A stretch of DNA of 64,000 nt from positions 25,462 through 89,461 of the forward strand of contig JAKQBN010000013.1 in the NCBI GenBank assembly GCA_029559475.1. Direction: 5' to 3'. The notes below the pieces were generated by a model. The model saw only the letters and a program-made list of their open reading frames with translations. It was not told the origin of the DNA and ran no database searches. Made by a program: the position numbers and the translations under genes. The DNA comes from a bacterium (GTDB taxonomy: Bacteria > UBA4055). Each line of letters starts with the position of its first letter. The stretch's first letter is position 1. Positions 20,066-30,127 of the stretch are shown piece by piece.

Positions 20066-21517
20066 CTAAACTTGTCTTATAGCTTTATCGAGAGCGTCCT
20101 GAAGCATGGATTCTTCGGGTGTTCTTATAAAACCGTTATCCGTCAGTGACTTCGTCAAATTTCTTGAATATTCAATATCGGCTTTAGCCTTATTATAGGC
20201 TTCCTGCCATGAAATTTGCACCCTCGCGACCCCGTCTTTTATCGCCTGAACAGCCACATCGGCGGCCTCTATCGGAAAGACATCCGCCTCATCCATGGTC
20301 GGAACGATATTTTCGGGATCGATCCCTCTCTTTTCGGCATAATCAGCCAACGAATGGGCAGCCGCGATAGCCATGTTGTCCGTGATCTTTCTTGCTCTGA
20401 TAAGAAGAGCACCTTTGAGTATACCGGGAAATCCGATCGAATTATTCACCTGGTTAGGAAAATCACCTCTGCCTGTCGCCACGATAAAAGCACCGGCTTC
20501 TTTAGCGGCATAAGGATAAATTTCAGGCACGGGGTTCGCGCATGAAAAAACGATAGCTTTATCTGCCATAGAAGCTATCCATTCCTTTTTTACAGTATCA
20601 GGGCCCGGTGTCGAAAGCGCAATGAGCGCATCCGCGCCCTTCATAGCTTCTTCTATGGTCAATATCTGATCTTTATTTGTTGACTTGCAGAGTTCCCATT
20701 TCCTGTAATATCTATTGTCCGCTTCAATGTCCGCTCGGCCTTTGTGAAGTGATCCCTTAGAATCGAATATGATAATTTTACCGGGATCGCCGCCGTCCGT
20801 GATTATCAGACGGGCAATCGTCGTGTTCGAGGCTCCGGCGCCTAAAAGAACGATCCTCGCGTCGCCAAGTTTTTTTCCGGCGAGCTTAAGCGCATTGATC
20901 AGTCCGGCCAGTGTAACGCTCGCCGTTCCCTGCGCGTCGTCGTGCCAGACGGGTATTTCGCATTCTTCGCGGAGCACATCCAGCACTTTAAAGCAGTTCG
21001 GCTGGGAAATATCCTCCAGATTGACCGCTCCGAAAGAATGCTGAAGCATTTTAACGAAATCTATTATCCTGTCCGGATCGTTCTTTCCGTTCTTCCCTCT
21101 GCTGTCGATGCAGAGAGGAACTGCGTCCACGCCGCCCAGGTATTTCATCAGAAAGGCTTTGCCTTCCATAACACCGAGGCCCCCGGGCGGTGTGCAGTCG
21201 CCGTCGCCGAGAACGCGTGTCGAATCACTTACGACAGCAACGAGATTCCCGCGATTAGAAAGATCGAAAGACGCATCATTATCATCCCTTATATCTGTTG
21301 ATACTTTCGACACACCGGGAGTATAATAAACATTGAACCAGTTGAAACCGAAAACACCGGCTTTGGGAACCGTCTGTATCTTCCCCTGATAGAATTTGTG
21401 GACAGAAACCGAAAGTTCTTTTAAAAACAATGTTTTCGCTTTAGCGATCTGATCCTGCGAAAAATCATCGGGAAAGGCTTTATCCAGATTGGATAGATCG
21501 GTTTTTATCTTCTCCAT
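20066..21517 (-). CDS. NAD(P)-dependent malic enzyme
   Basis: YYTPGVSKVSTDIRDD, LGDGDCTPPGGLGVMEGKAFLMKYLGGVDAVPLCID, PVWHDDAQGTASVTLAGLINALK, GAGASNTTIARLI. Confidence 0.93.
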   Translation of the reverse strand: MEKIKTDLSNLDKAFPDDFSQDQIAKAKTLFLKELSVSVHKFYQGKIQTVPKAGVFGFNWFNVYYTPGVSKVSTDIRDDNDASFDLSNRGNLVAVVSDSTRVLGDGDCTPPGGLGVMEGKAFLMKYLGGVDAVPLCIDSRGKNGKNDPDRIIDFVKMLQHSFGAVNLEDISQPNCFKVLDVLREECEIPVWHDDAQGTASVTLAGLINALKLAGKKLGDARIVLLGAGASNTTIARLIITDGGDPGKIIIFDSKGSLHKGRADIEADNRYYRKWELCKSTNKDQILTIEEAMKGADALIALSTPGPDTVKKEWIASMADKAIVFSCANPVPEIYPYAAKEAGAFIVATGRGDFPNQVNNSIGFPGILKGALLIRARKITDNMAIAAAHSLADYAEKRGIDPENIVPTMDEADVFPIEAADVAVQAIKDGVARVQISWQEAYNKAKADIEYSRNLTKSLTDNGFIRTPEESMLQDALDKAIRQV

Positions 21518-22017
21518 TGCTCAATACCCCTTACAAAAATATCGTTGCCGTAAATGTCGTTGGCCACTATACATGGAAAATTCTCGACTTCCAGTATCCT
21601 GACAGCTTCGTGACCGAGCTCCTCAAAAGCTATTACTGTTGATTTCTTAATTGCAGAAGTCAGAACGACTGCCGCTCCGCCGACCGCGACAAGATAAACA
21701 GCCTTGTGCTTTTTCATGGACTCTATCACTGCCCTGTCCCTCTGCCCTTTTCCTATAGTTGCTTTCAGCCCTTTTTCGATAAGCTGTGGTGTGTACGGAT
21801 CCAGCCTGTAACTTGAAGTCGGACCTGCCGATCCTATGACCCTTCCTTCCGGTTCGGGTGTCGGTCCTGTATAATAAATTATCTGGCCTCTAACATTGAA
21901 AGGCAGTTTTTCATTTTTTATCATCATATATAAAAATCTTTTATGAGCTTCGTCTCTCATGGCGTAAATAGTGCCGGATATAAATACTTTATCCCCTGCT
22001 TTAAGTTCACTCAGCAC
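21505..22017 (-). CDS. Class I fumarate hydratase beta subunit
   Basis: AGDKVFISGTIYAMRDEAHKR, YYTGPTPEPEGRVIGSAGPTSSYRLD; overlaps malic enzyme start; follows alpha subunit. Confidence 0.92.
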   Translation of the reverse strand: MLSELKAGDKVFISGTIYAMRDEAHKRFLYMMIKNEKLPFNVRGQIIYYTGPTPEPEGRVIGSAGPTSSYRLDPYTPQLIEKGLKATIGKGQRDRAVIESMKKHKAVYLVAVGGAAVVLTSAIKKSTVIAFEELGHEAVRILEVENFPCIVANDIYGNDIFVRGIEQWRR

Positions 22018-22066
22018 ATTCAGTCTGAGCGGAGCTTTTAAGTAATGCGTTTTGATCTTATACCTC

Positions 22067-22912
22067 CTACAGGATTATCGTTTTGTGCCTGTTCGCGTGA
22101 CATTGAATATTCACTGCGACGGGCAGACTTGCGATGTGACATGGCTCGATCATTATATGAACTGAAAGAGCTGTAATTGTTCCTCCAAGTCCCATCGGTC
22201 CGATTCCGAGTCTGTTTATATCTTTTAGTAGCTCTTTTTCAAGTTGAGCCCAGTTTGGATCTTTATTCGGTTTTCCGGTTTCTCTCAGAAGAGCTTTCTT
22301 TGACAATATCGCGCATCTTTCCAGATTACCGCCTACTCCGACTCCAACAATGATCGGAGGGCACGGCCTTCCTCCCGAGCCTCTTACTTTTTCCAGAACG
22401 AAGTTTTTTATCTCCTTAAGTCCGTCAGAAGCCCTGAGCATCCTTACCTCGCTCATGTTCTCGGCTCCGCTACCTTTAGGCATAACCGTCAGTGATAATT
22501 TATTCCCAGGAACGATATCGGTGTGAATTATCGCAGGCGTATTATCGTTCGTGTTCAGTCTTTTGAATACGGGATCGGATATCACTGATTTTCTTAGGTA
22601 TCCTTCAGTATATCCCTGCCTTACTCCCTCGTTAACGGCTTCAGAAAAGATCCCTCCTGTTATGTGTAAGTCCTGACCTATTTCAGCGAATACTACTGCT
22701 ATTCCCGTATCCTGACAGACAGGCATTTTTTCTTTTTTCGCCATTTCTTGATTTTTTATAATTACTGATAGCACTTCTTTTCCTATATCCGACTGCTCTT
22801 CCTCAAAAGCTTTTTTGATCCTGTCTTTCAGGTCGGTCGTTGTGGAATAATTAGCTTCAATACAAAGATTTTTTACCGCTTTTATGATCTCTTCAGTTTT
22901 TATTTCACGCAT
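22067..22912 (-). CDS. Class I fumarate hydratase alpha subunit
   Basis: KEKMPVCQDTGIAVVFAEIGQD, KGSGAENMSEVRML, GVGVGGNLERCAILSKKALLR, GIGPMGLGGTITALSVHI. Confidence 0.93.
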   Translation of the reverse strand: MREIKTEEIIKAVKNLCIEANYSTTTDLKDRIKKAFEEEQSDIGKEVLSVIIKNQEMAKKEKMPVCQDTGIAVVFAEIGQDLHITGGIFSEAVNEGVRQGYTEGYLRKSVISDPVFKRLNTNDNTPAIIHTDIVPGNKLSLTVMPKGSGAENMSEVRMLRASDGLKEIKNFVLEKVRGSGGRPCPPIIVGVGVGGNLERCAILSKKALLRETGKPNKDPNWAQLEKELLKDINRLGIGPMGLGGTITALSVHIMIEPCHIASLPVAVNIQCHANRHKTIIL

Positions 22913-23796
22913 TCAGGCTCCGCTTTATTTGACGGTTTTGCTTTTAGTATTAAATAACTCCCCGCAGCAGACAGCATAAGTCCGACATAAAAGTTCGCTC
23001 TTACGGGCTGAGAAATGATAATGTAGTATAAAAGAGCTGCTACGGCCGGTTTGAATAAAAATATCAGCGATGAGGCGACAGGTCCCATTTTTTTAATCGC
23101 TGTTAAAAAAGTAATGTAACTTATTCCAGTCACGAAAATTCCGAGATATAGAATTTTTAATACTCTGATACCTGAATCGAAGATCACGGGCGACACATCA
23201 GCTGAACCTTTGATAAGAAAATAGATCATTATAAAAATAAGTCCGAAGAAGAAAGACCCGATGTTGACTGTCATAGGCTTATACTTTGCCACTGCATCCC
23301 TGTTGAGGATAGTAAAATATGCAAAAGAAACCGCCCCCGCCAAAGCAAACAGTGCGCCGGTCTCGAATCTGATACTGTTAAAATCCTTTATCAGAACTGC
23401 CGATAATCCAATGATACCGAGTATAAAGCCTGATACTTTCCGGTATGATAGTATCTCGTGCTTCATTATTAAAGAAATTATGTAAACAAAGATGGGATTG
23501 GATGATATTATCAGCGCTACCACGGCAGGGTCAGCATATTTAATGGCATACTGAAGCATTGTCATCGAAAAAAATATGTTAATAAAACCTAGAACTGCAT
23601 AAGAGCCATAATCCCGGATCCCGGGTTTCTTAAGATCTTTAATATCTCCCGTGATCACTGCATATAAAACAATTCCTGCCAGACCGATAAAAAATCTTAT
23701 AAAAGTCATTTCAAAAGGTCCGAGGTAATTCATAAGATCCTTTGAAACGACCTCGATCGAACTGAAGAAAATTAAAGTGATGACAAAATAAAGCAA
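22900..23796 (-). CDS. EamA/DMT family transporter
   Basis: 298 aa polytopic; FIRFFIGLAGIVLY, two EamA-like halves. Confidence 0.88.
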   Translation of the reverse strand: MLYFVITLIFFSSIEVVSKDLMNYLGPFEMTFIRFFIGLAGIVLYAVITGDIKDLKKPGIRDYGSYAVLGFINIFFSMTMLQYAIKYADPAVVALIISSNPIFVYIISLIMKHEILSYRKVSGFILGIIGLSAVLIKDFNSIRFETGALFALAGAVSFAYFTILNRDAVAKYKPMTVNIGSFFFGLIFIMIYFLIKGSADVSPVIFDSGIRVLKILYLGIFVTGISYITFLTAIKKMGPVASSLIFLFKPAVAALLYYIIISQPVRANFYVGLMLSAAGSYLILKAKPSNKAEPECVK

Positions 23797-24028
23797 GTGT
23801 ACTCCTTATCATCGAGTAAACGAGGAAGTTAAGATTTTAATTGTATTAATTCAATAGCGATATGACAACTTTTTTTCTTATTTTGATCTAACTTATAAAA
23901 AACGGAAATAACAATGAATCTGACCAAATCAATAAACAATAAAATGATAGCCGGCATCAGAAGAATAAATCAAGCCTGCAGTTGAAATCCAGAGTTTTTT
24001 CTTTCTGTTCTTTAGATAAAATAATATC

Positions 24029-24057
24029 TTGACTAAAATATACAAAAAAATTATTTT
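24029..24057 (+). promoter_or_regulatory. Candidate sigma70-type promoter upstream of ptb-buk
   Basis: TTGACT - 17 nt - TATTTT upstream of the start at 24109; sequence match only. Confidence 0.4.
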
Positions 24058-24108
24058 TGAGAACTTTCAGTACGAATTGAAATAATTAATTAAAAATAAG
24101 GGGAGATC

Positions 24109-25014
24109 ATGCCTGTTACAAAACTTGAACAAATGTTCGAAATCCTGAAGTCAAAACCTAAAAAAAGACTCGTTGCCGCTTATGCAATTGATTCTCATAC
24201 TATAGAAGCCGTTAACGCAGCGGTCGATCTCGGTATAGTAGAAGGAACACTTGTCGGATCTAAAGCTGAGATAGAAAAAGTCTGTAAGGCTGAAAAGATA
24301 GACATAAGTAAATTTCAGATCGTGGATGAGGCTGATGAAATGAAAGCGACACAGAAAGCTGTTGCTATCATAAATGAAGGTAAAGCAGATTTTATCATGA
24401 AAGGTCTCGTCAGCACCGATAAATATATGAGAGCCATACTTGACAAGGAAAAAGGACTGATGCCTCCAAAAGCGATTCTCAGCCATGTAACAGTTGTAGA
24501 AGTTCCTACGTACCCGAAACTCCTTATCGTCAGCGACGTAGCAATAATACCTGCTCCGGATCTTCCCCAGAAAATAGCGATAACCAATTACGTTATAAAT
24601 ACTGCCGGCGTGCTCGGAATTGAAAAACCGAAAGTAGCTATGATCGCCGCAACAGAACAGATGTCTGCCGGAATGCCTGCCTGTGTTGACGCGGCAATAA
24701 TATCCAAAATGTGCGACCGCGGACAGATTAAGAACGCTTTCGTTGACGGGCCGCTTGCAATGGACGTAGCTATAGATGCAGAAAGCGTGAAGATAAAGAA
24801 ACTTGTAAGCCCTGTCGCAGGTGATGCCGACTGTCTCGTTTTCCCGAATATCGAATCAGGTAACGTGTTCTTCAAAACCTGTACGAAATTTGCGGGCGGA
24901 GAACTTGCGGCTGTTGTCGTAGGCGCTAAATGCCCGGCGGTATTAACTTCCAGAGGCGACAGCTCGAAAACGAAAACTTATTCGATCGCGCTTGCCTGCA
25001 TGATGTCAAAATAA
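24109..25014 (+). CDS. ptb: Phosphate butyryltransferase family protein
   Basis: FIMKGLVSTDKYMRAILDKEKGL, ADCLVFPNIESGNVFFKTCTKFAGGE; followed by butyrate kinase. Confidence 0.9.
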   Translation: MPVTKLEQMFEILKSKPKKRLVAAYAIDSHTIEAVNAAVDLGIVEGTLVGSKAEIEKVCKAEKIDISKFQIVDEADEMKATQKAVAIINEGKADFIMKGLVSTDKYMRAILDKEKGLMPPKAILSHVTVVEVPTYPKLLIVSDVAIIPAPDLPQKIAITNYVINTAGVLGIEKPKVAMIAATEQMSAGMPACVDAAIISKMCDRGQIKNAFVDGPLAMDVAIDAESVKIKKLVSPVAGDADCLVFPNIESGNVFFKTCTKFAGGELAAVVVGAKCPAVLTSRGDSSKTKTYSIALACMMSK

Positions 25015-25048
25015 ATATTAATATTAACATAAAAAAACGGAGTGAGAG

Positions 25049-26125
25049 ATGGAAACAAGAATGATCCTGGCAATAAATCCCGGGTCCACATCTACAAAGA
25101 TCGCTGTTTACGACGGGGAAAAACAGATTTTTCTGAAAAATCTTAAACATACTGTTGAAGAACTCGCGCCTTTCAAAAAGATCACTGATCAGTTCGATTT
25201 CAGAAAAGATGTCATTCTGAAAGAGCTGAAAGAAGCCGGCATACAGCTTGAAACATTAAAGATCATCGTCGGCAGAGGCGGTCTTGTTAAACCGGTTCCT
25301 TCAGGAGTGTTTCTCGTCAATGAGAAGATGAAACATGATCTTAAGAACAGCAATAAAGAACACGCAAGTAATCTTGGCGGTCTTATAGCTGATGACATTG
25401 TAAAATCATTAAATAACGGAGCTGTAGCGGTCATAGCAGATCCGGTCGTAGTTGATGAACTTGATGATGTTGCGAGGATATCAGGTCATCCGCTGTTCCA
25501 CAGAGTATCGATATTCCACGCACTGAACCAGAAAGCTGTAGCCAGAAAATACGCTAAAAGCGTTACAAAGAAATATGAAGACGTGAATGTAATAGTCGCG
25601 CATCTCGGAGGAGGAATTTCTGTAGGTGCTCACAGAAAAGGCAGGGTAATAGACGTGAATCAGGCTCTTGACGGCGAAGGTCCGTTCAGCCCCGAAAGAA
25701 GCGGTACTTTACCAGTCGGAGATGTATGCGCTATGGCATTCAGCGGAAAATACACTCATGAAGAAATGAAACTTATGTTCAAAGGAAAAGGCGGATTCGC
25801 AGCTTATCTCGGAACTAACGATGCTTATGAAGTTGAAAAAAGATGCATGGCCGGCGACCAGGAAGCTATCAAGATCCACGATGCGATGATCTATCAGGTC
25901 GCGAAAGACATCGGCGCTTATTCTACTGTGCTTAAAGGCGAAGTTGACGCTATAATCCTTACGGGCGGGATAGCCTACAATAAGGATTTTAACGTGAAGA
26001 TAGAAGAAAGAGTGGCTTGGATAGCGCCTGTTGTGGTTTATCCCGGCGAAGACGAAATGGCAGCTTTAGCCATGAACGGCCTTATGGTGATCGAGAAAGA
26101 GATCGATCCGGTAATCTATACATAG
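25049..26125 (+). CDS. buk: Butyrate kinase
   Basis: ILAINPGSTSTKIAVYDGEK, VAHLGGGISVGAHRKGRVIDVNQALDGEGPFSPERSGTLP. Confidence 0.95.
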   Translation: METRMILAINPGSTSTKIAVYDGEKQIFLKNLKHTVEELAPFKKITDQFDFRKDVILKELKEAGIQLETLKIIVGRGGLVKPVPSGVFLVNEKMKHDLKNSNKEHASNLGGLIADDIVKSLNNGAVAVIADPVVVDELDDVARISGHPLFHRVSIFHALNQKAVARKYAKSVTKKYEDVNVIVAHLGGGISVGAHRKGRVIDVNQALDGEGPFSPERSGTLPVGDVCAMAFSGKYTHEEMKLMFKGKGGFAAYLGTNDAYEVEKRCMAGDQEAIKIHDAMIYQVAKDIGAYSTVLKGEVDAIILTGGIAYNKDFNVKIEERVAWIAPVVVYPGEDEMAALAMNGLMVIEKEIDPVIYT

Positions 26126-26150
26126 TTAATTATTATTCCTATGCAGAACT

Positions 26151-26172
26151 AAAGCCCCGATCCCGGGGCTTT
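26151..26172. terminator. Hairpin between convergent buk and SIS-domain genes
   Basis: AAAGCCCCG-ATCC-CGGGGCTTT, perfect 9-bp stem followed by TAATTTTA; A/T flanks fit a bidirectional terminator. Confidence 0.8.
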
Positions 26173-26189
26173 AATTTTATCTCAAATGA

Positions 26190-26780
26190 TCATTGCTCAT
26201 AATTTTCAGGGAACATGGTTCTTTCTATGCCTTCAACGACAGTATGAAGTATGAACATGTGGATCTCCTGTATCCTGTCGCTGGTACGACCGTTAACTAT
26301 GATCTCTATGCCCGCTTTTCCTTTAAGATCTCCTCCATCCTTACCCAGAAAAAGCACAGTATGCATTTTATGGTCAGAAGCTTTATGAAGGGCTTTTATA
26401 ATATTAGGCGAGTTTCCGCTTGTTGAAAGCCCTATAAAAACATCACCTTTCATTCCGAGCGCTTCAATGCTTCTTGAAAAGATTTCTTCGAAGCCGTAAT
26501 CGTTCGAAGTACAAGTGATGTGCGAGGGATCCGATAAAGCTATTGCAGGCAGCGGTTTCCTGTCTGATCTGAACCTTCCCGTAAGTTCTTCGGCGAAATG
26601 CATTGCGTCGGTCATTGATCCTCCGTTTCCGCAGATAATTACTTTTCTGCCGGTATCGAATGCTCCTATGATCAGTTTAACAACAGCGTCGATCTTCTCA
26701 AAATTCTTTTCAATGTTTATAAATTCGCCTAAAAGCCTGTAACCTTCGGCAAAAGATTCCTCGATCTTTTTTCTGGGCAT
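26190..26780 (-). CDS. SIS domain protein (phosphoheptose isomerase-like)
   Basis: VIICGNGGSMTDAMHFAEELTGRFRSDRKPLPAIALSD, FIGLSTSGNSPNIIKAL: GmhA/SIS. Confidence 0.88.
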   Translation of the reverse strand: MPRKKIEESFAEGYRLLGEFINIEKNFEKIDAVVKLIIGAFDTGRKVIICGNGGSMTDAMHFAEELTGRFRSDRKPLPAIALSDPSHITCTSNDYGFEEIFSRSIEALGMKGDVFIGLSTSGNSPNIIKALHKASDHKMHTVLFLGKDGGDLKGKAGIEIIVNGRTSDRIQEIHMFILHTVVEGIERTMFPENYEQ

Positions 26781-26791
26781 AACATTCTCCC

Positions 26792-27565
26792 TTATATGTT
26801 ATTTTTTAAAAGCTGATCTTCAGGCACATCGCCGAATTCTTTTGCGGGAACTCCGGCATAAATTTTTCCGGCCGGAACATCTTTTGTCACAAGCGCTCCT
26901 GCCGCGACCATTGCGTCCTCTCCTATCGTAATTCCGGGAAGGATTGTCGCATGAACTCCTATTCTTCCGCCTCTTTTAACAGTTACGCCCTTAAAATATT
27001 TGAATCTTTCTTTCGATCTTCCGGCATAATTATCATTGCTTGTAGCTACACAAGGCGCAATAAAACAATAATCTTCAATAACAGACATGGCTGTAATGTA
27101 TGTATTCGATTCGATCTTACACTTTTTCCCGACTGAGCATTTTGATTCTATAAGCACCCCTCTTCCTATTATCGTCATCTCCCCTACGCTAACATTGAAC
27201 TGGACCGCAGCCTGATCCGCAATAAGAACTTTATCTCCTATATCAGCTCCTGCGTATACAACAACTCCCGCACCAATTAGTACACCGTTCCCTATCTTTG
27301 CAGGAGGAGGTACTTCATCTGTAGCCATAGCCGAATTAGGAGATTTCAATTTGCTTTTTCCGATAACAGAATTGTCATCTATCCTTACATTATCACCTAT
27401 TGTCGTACCGTCGTGAATAACAACATTATTACCGAAAATGCAGTTTTTTCCGATTTGTACATCAGCTCCAATAAAAAAGTTGGATCCGGTTTTAGGCTGA
27501 TTTAATTCTTTCATTCGTCCCCCGGTATTTAATAGAGTTGCAGTAAATAATATGAAAATAAACAT
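26792..27565 (-). CDS. Hexapeptide-repeat acetyltransferase (LbetaH)
   Basis: FIGADVQIGKNCIFGNNVVIHDGTTIGDNVRIDDNSVIG and HATILPGITIGEDAMVAAGALVTKDVPAGKIYAGVPAKEF. Confidence 0.88.
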   Translation of the reverse strand: MFIFILFTATLLNTGGRMKELNQPKTGSNFFIGADVQIGKNCIFGNNVVIHDGTTIGDNVRIDDNSVIGKSKLKSPNSAMATDEVPPPAKIGNGVLIGAGVVVYAGADIGDKVLIADQAAVQFNVSVGEMTIIGRGVLIESKCSVGKKCKIESNTYITAMSVIEDYCFIAPCVATSNDNYAGRSKERFKYFKGVTVKRGGRIGVHATILPGITIGEDAMVAAGALVTKDVPAGKIYAGVPAKEFGDVPEDQLLKNNI

Positions 27566-27650
27566 ATGATCCGCAAGAAAAATATTTATTCAATTTACAA
27601 AACCGAATAAATTCATTATTTTTCTTTCAAAGAACTGGGGGATTACAATA

Positions 27651-30116
27651 ATGAAATACTTGCTTTTAATAATCACAATCCTATATTCATTTTCTTTCGC
27701 AGGGCTTATAAACATCAATCCGGATCCCGACGGAGAACCATGGTGGATCGGCGGTATATCAGAACCTTCAGAAGAACTCATGCAGAGAATAAATTCACTG
27801 CCCGAGCTTAAACTTACCGATATCTACAAACATAGAAAAGATCCCCTTCCGGTTTCGGTCGATAATTCGTCTCTCCAGTTTTTCAGACCTGTTTTCAGCC
27901 AGTCCGGAGGAAGCTGCGGTCAGGCCAGCGGAATAGGATATAACTTTACTTATGAAATGAATTTAGTAAGAAATACTTCAGCTTCAGATTCATCCAACCA
28001 ATACCCGACTCATCACACATATAATTTTTTAAATGAAGGCGACGGCGGGATCGGTTCATGGTATTTTGACGGATGGGATATAATAAAGTCAAACGGCTGC
28101 CCCGACCTGAAGACTTACGGCGGTATTTACCCTGACGATCCGACTTACAGGCATCAGCTTTGGACCGACGGCTATGACAAATATGAAAAAGGCATGAATA
28201 ACCGTGTACAGGAGCAGTTCACTATCCCTGTCGACACTCCTGAAGGTTTAGAGACTCTGAAGCAGTATTTAGTCGATCACGCTGAAGGATCGCTATACGG
28301 CGGCATCGTGAATTTCGCGGCCGGGATCGGCGGAACATATAAAATAGGAAGAATAGCTGCCGGTCTTCCCCATGCTAACGAATACATTATCAGGCAGTGG
28401 CATTATGAAATGAACCACGCCATGACTATTGTTGGATATGACGATTCTGTCAGAGTGGACTGCAACGCCGACGGAAAATATACGAACAATAAAGATATCA
28501 ACGGCGATAGCGTTGTAGATATGAAGGACTGGGAGATAGGAGCTCTTCTTATGGTAAATTCCTACGGTACCGACTGGCCGAATACGGGAATGGGCGGAAA
28601 ATGCTGGATTTCATACAGAACTCTGGCTATGGATATTTCAGTTGGCGGAATTTGGGGAAATGCCGTCCATTCGATGAGAGTAAGAGAATCTTTTTCGCCT
28701 TCGCTAAAACTAAAGGCAAAGATAGAACACACGAACCGCTCAGCCTTGAAAGTTTATGCCGGTATTTCGCAGGACACGACTGATACTGAGCCGGCAAACA
28801 GTACTTTATTTCCTCTCTTTCTTTATCAGGGCGGTGAATACGGAATGCGCGGGGATAGTGACACACTTGAGTTCGGGCTGGATATAACACCTCTCCTTTC
28901 GTATGTTGTGCCCGGACAGCCTGCTAAATTATTCCTCTGCATCGGCGAGAACGATCCCGGTTCAATTTATGACGGATCTGTTCTTTCTTTCTCTGTCTTC
29001 GAAGCTGATTCAACCGAAACTGCATCTACTTCAATGCCGATAACAATTAATAATCACGCTACAACGTACATACCCTTGATATTATCGCCGCAATTCGACG
29101 CACCTTTAATAACAACAGCGTATTTACCTTCTGCGGTCAGGGGAGAATTATACTCGACGGTATTGGCTGCTCAGAACGGTACACAACCTTATACATGGTC
29201 TCTTTCGATCGATTATACCGAACTGACTAATGATAGCCTTTTCCCTTATCTGAACGACAGCCTTATTGTTACAAGCGATCCCGATGACGGCATAGCTGAA
29301 GTCGATCTCGGATTCGATTTTCCTTTCTACGGGAAAATTTACAACGGTATAACAGTAAGTACAGACGGCTCGATACTTTTCGGAGATGAATTCGAAAGCG
29401 TGCGTAGCGAAGGCGCTATTATGAAAACCCGGACTATTACGCCTTACGGCTCCGACCTTATGAGCTACGATATTTACGGTGAAGGAATATTTATTTATAA
29501 AACGGCAAATTATGCTGTGATACGATGGCTTACATCTTTATATGACATGCCTGAAGTCGACCTTGAATTCGCCGTAAAGCTATCTTCTGACGGAAGGATC
29601 GAATTCTTTTACGCTGACGATCTAACAACCGGCCTTTCATGGGCGGCAGGTATCTCGGGCGGCAACCCGAACAGCACCGTAATTTCTGCTTTATCCGGAA
29701 CCGCGGATCCTTCAGGAATGAAAACAGCGTTCGCTCCGGATCCTTTCCCATATGGTATAGAGCTGAGTTCAGATGGTATTTTAGCCGGCACGTTATCAGG
29801 CGATCCCGGTACATGGTATCTTAACTTTATTGTTAAGGACAACAGCAATATTTCATCGTTCAAAACTCTAGAATTCAGGCTTATTGAACCTCTTTTAACA
29901 CCTTCCGGACTCACGATATCAGTTTCTTATGATAGTGTACGGCTTGACTGGATACAGGTAGACGGAGCAGAATCTTACAGCATCTACAGATGCGATCAGC
30001 CCTTCGGTTCATTTTCAAAAATTGCATCTTCACCGGATCTTTATTATATTGACAGCCCGATCTTGGGATATGACAAGCTGTTCTATTATGTAATAGCTGA
30101 GAAGTATAAAAAATAA
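27651..30116 (+). CDS. Papain-like (C1) peptidase-domain secreted protein, fibronectin-like C-terminus, no T9SS sorting domain
   Basis: Signal peptide; FSQSGGSCGQASGIGYNFTYEMN, NHAMTIVGYDDSVR, VNSYGTDWPNTGMGGKCWISYRTL; C-terminal YSIYRCDQPFGSFSKI... FN3-like. Confidence 0.8.
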   Translation: MKYLLLIITILYSFSFAGLININPDPDGEPWWIGGISEPSEELMQRINSLPELKLTDIYKHRKDPLPVSVDNSSLQFFRPVFSQSGGSCGQASGIGYNFTYEMNLVRNTSASDSSNQYPTHHTYNFLNEGDGGIGSWYFDGWDIIKSNGCPDLKTYGGIYPDDPTYRHQLWTDGYDKYEKGMNNRVQEQFTIPVDTPEGLETLKQYLVDHAEGSLYGGIVNFAAGIGGTYKIGRIAAGLPHANEYIIRQWHYEMNHAMTIVGYDDSVRVDCNADGKYTNNKDINGDSVVDMKDWEIGALLMVNSYGTDWPNTGMGGKCWISYRTLAMDISVGGIWGNAVHSMRVRESFSPSLKLKAKIEHTNRSALKVYAGISQDTTDTEPANSTLFPLFLYQGGEYGMRGDSDTLEFGLDITPLLSYVVPGQPAKLFLCIGENDPGSIYDGSVLSFSVFEADSTETASTSMPITINNHATTYIPLILSPQFDAPLITTAYLPSAVRGELYSTVLAAQNGTQPYTWSLSIDYTELTNDSLFPYLNDSLIVTSDPDDGIAEVDLGFDFPFYGKIYNGITVSTDGSILFGDEFESVRSEGAIMKTRTITPYGSDLMSYDIYGEGIFIYKTANYAVIRWLTSLYDMPEVDLEFAVKLSSDGRIEFFYADDLTTGLSWAAGISGGNPNSTVISALSGTADPSGMKTAFAPDPFPYGIELSSDGILAGTLSGDPGTWYLNFIVKDNSNISSFKTLEFRLIEPLLTPSGLTISVSYDSVRLDWIQVDGAESYSIYRCDQPFGSFSKIASSPDLYYIDSPILGYDKLFYYVIAEKYKK

Positions 30117-30127
30117 ACGAGGAACGC

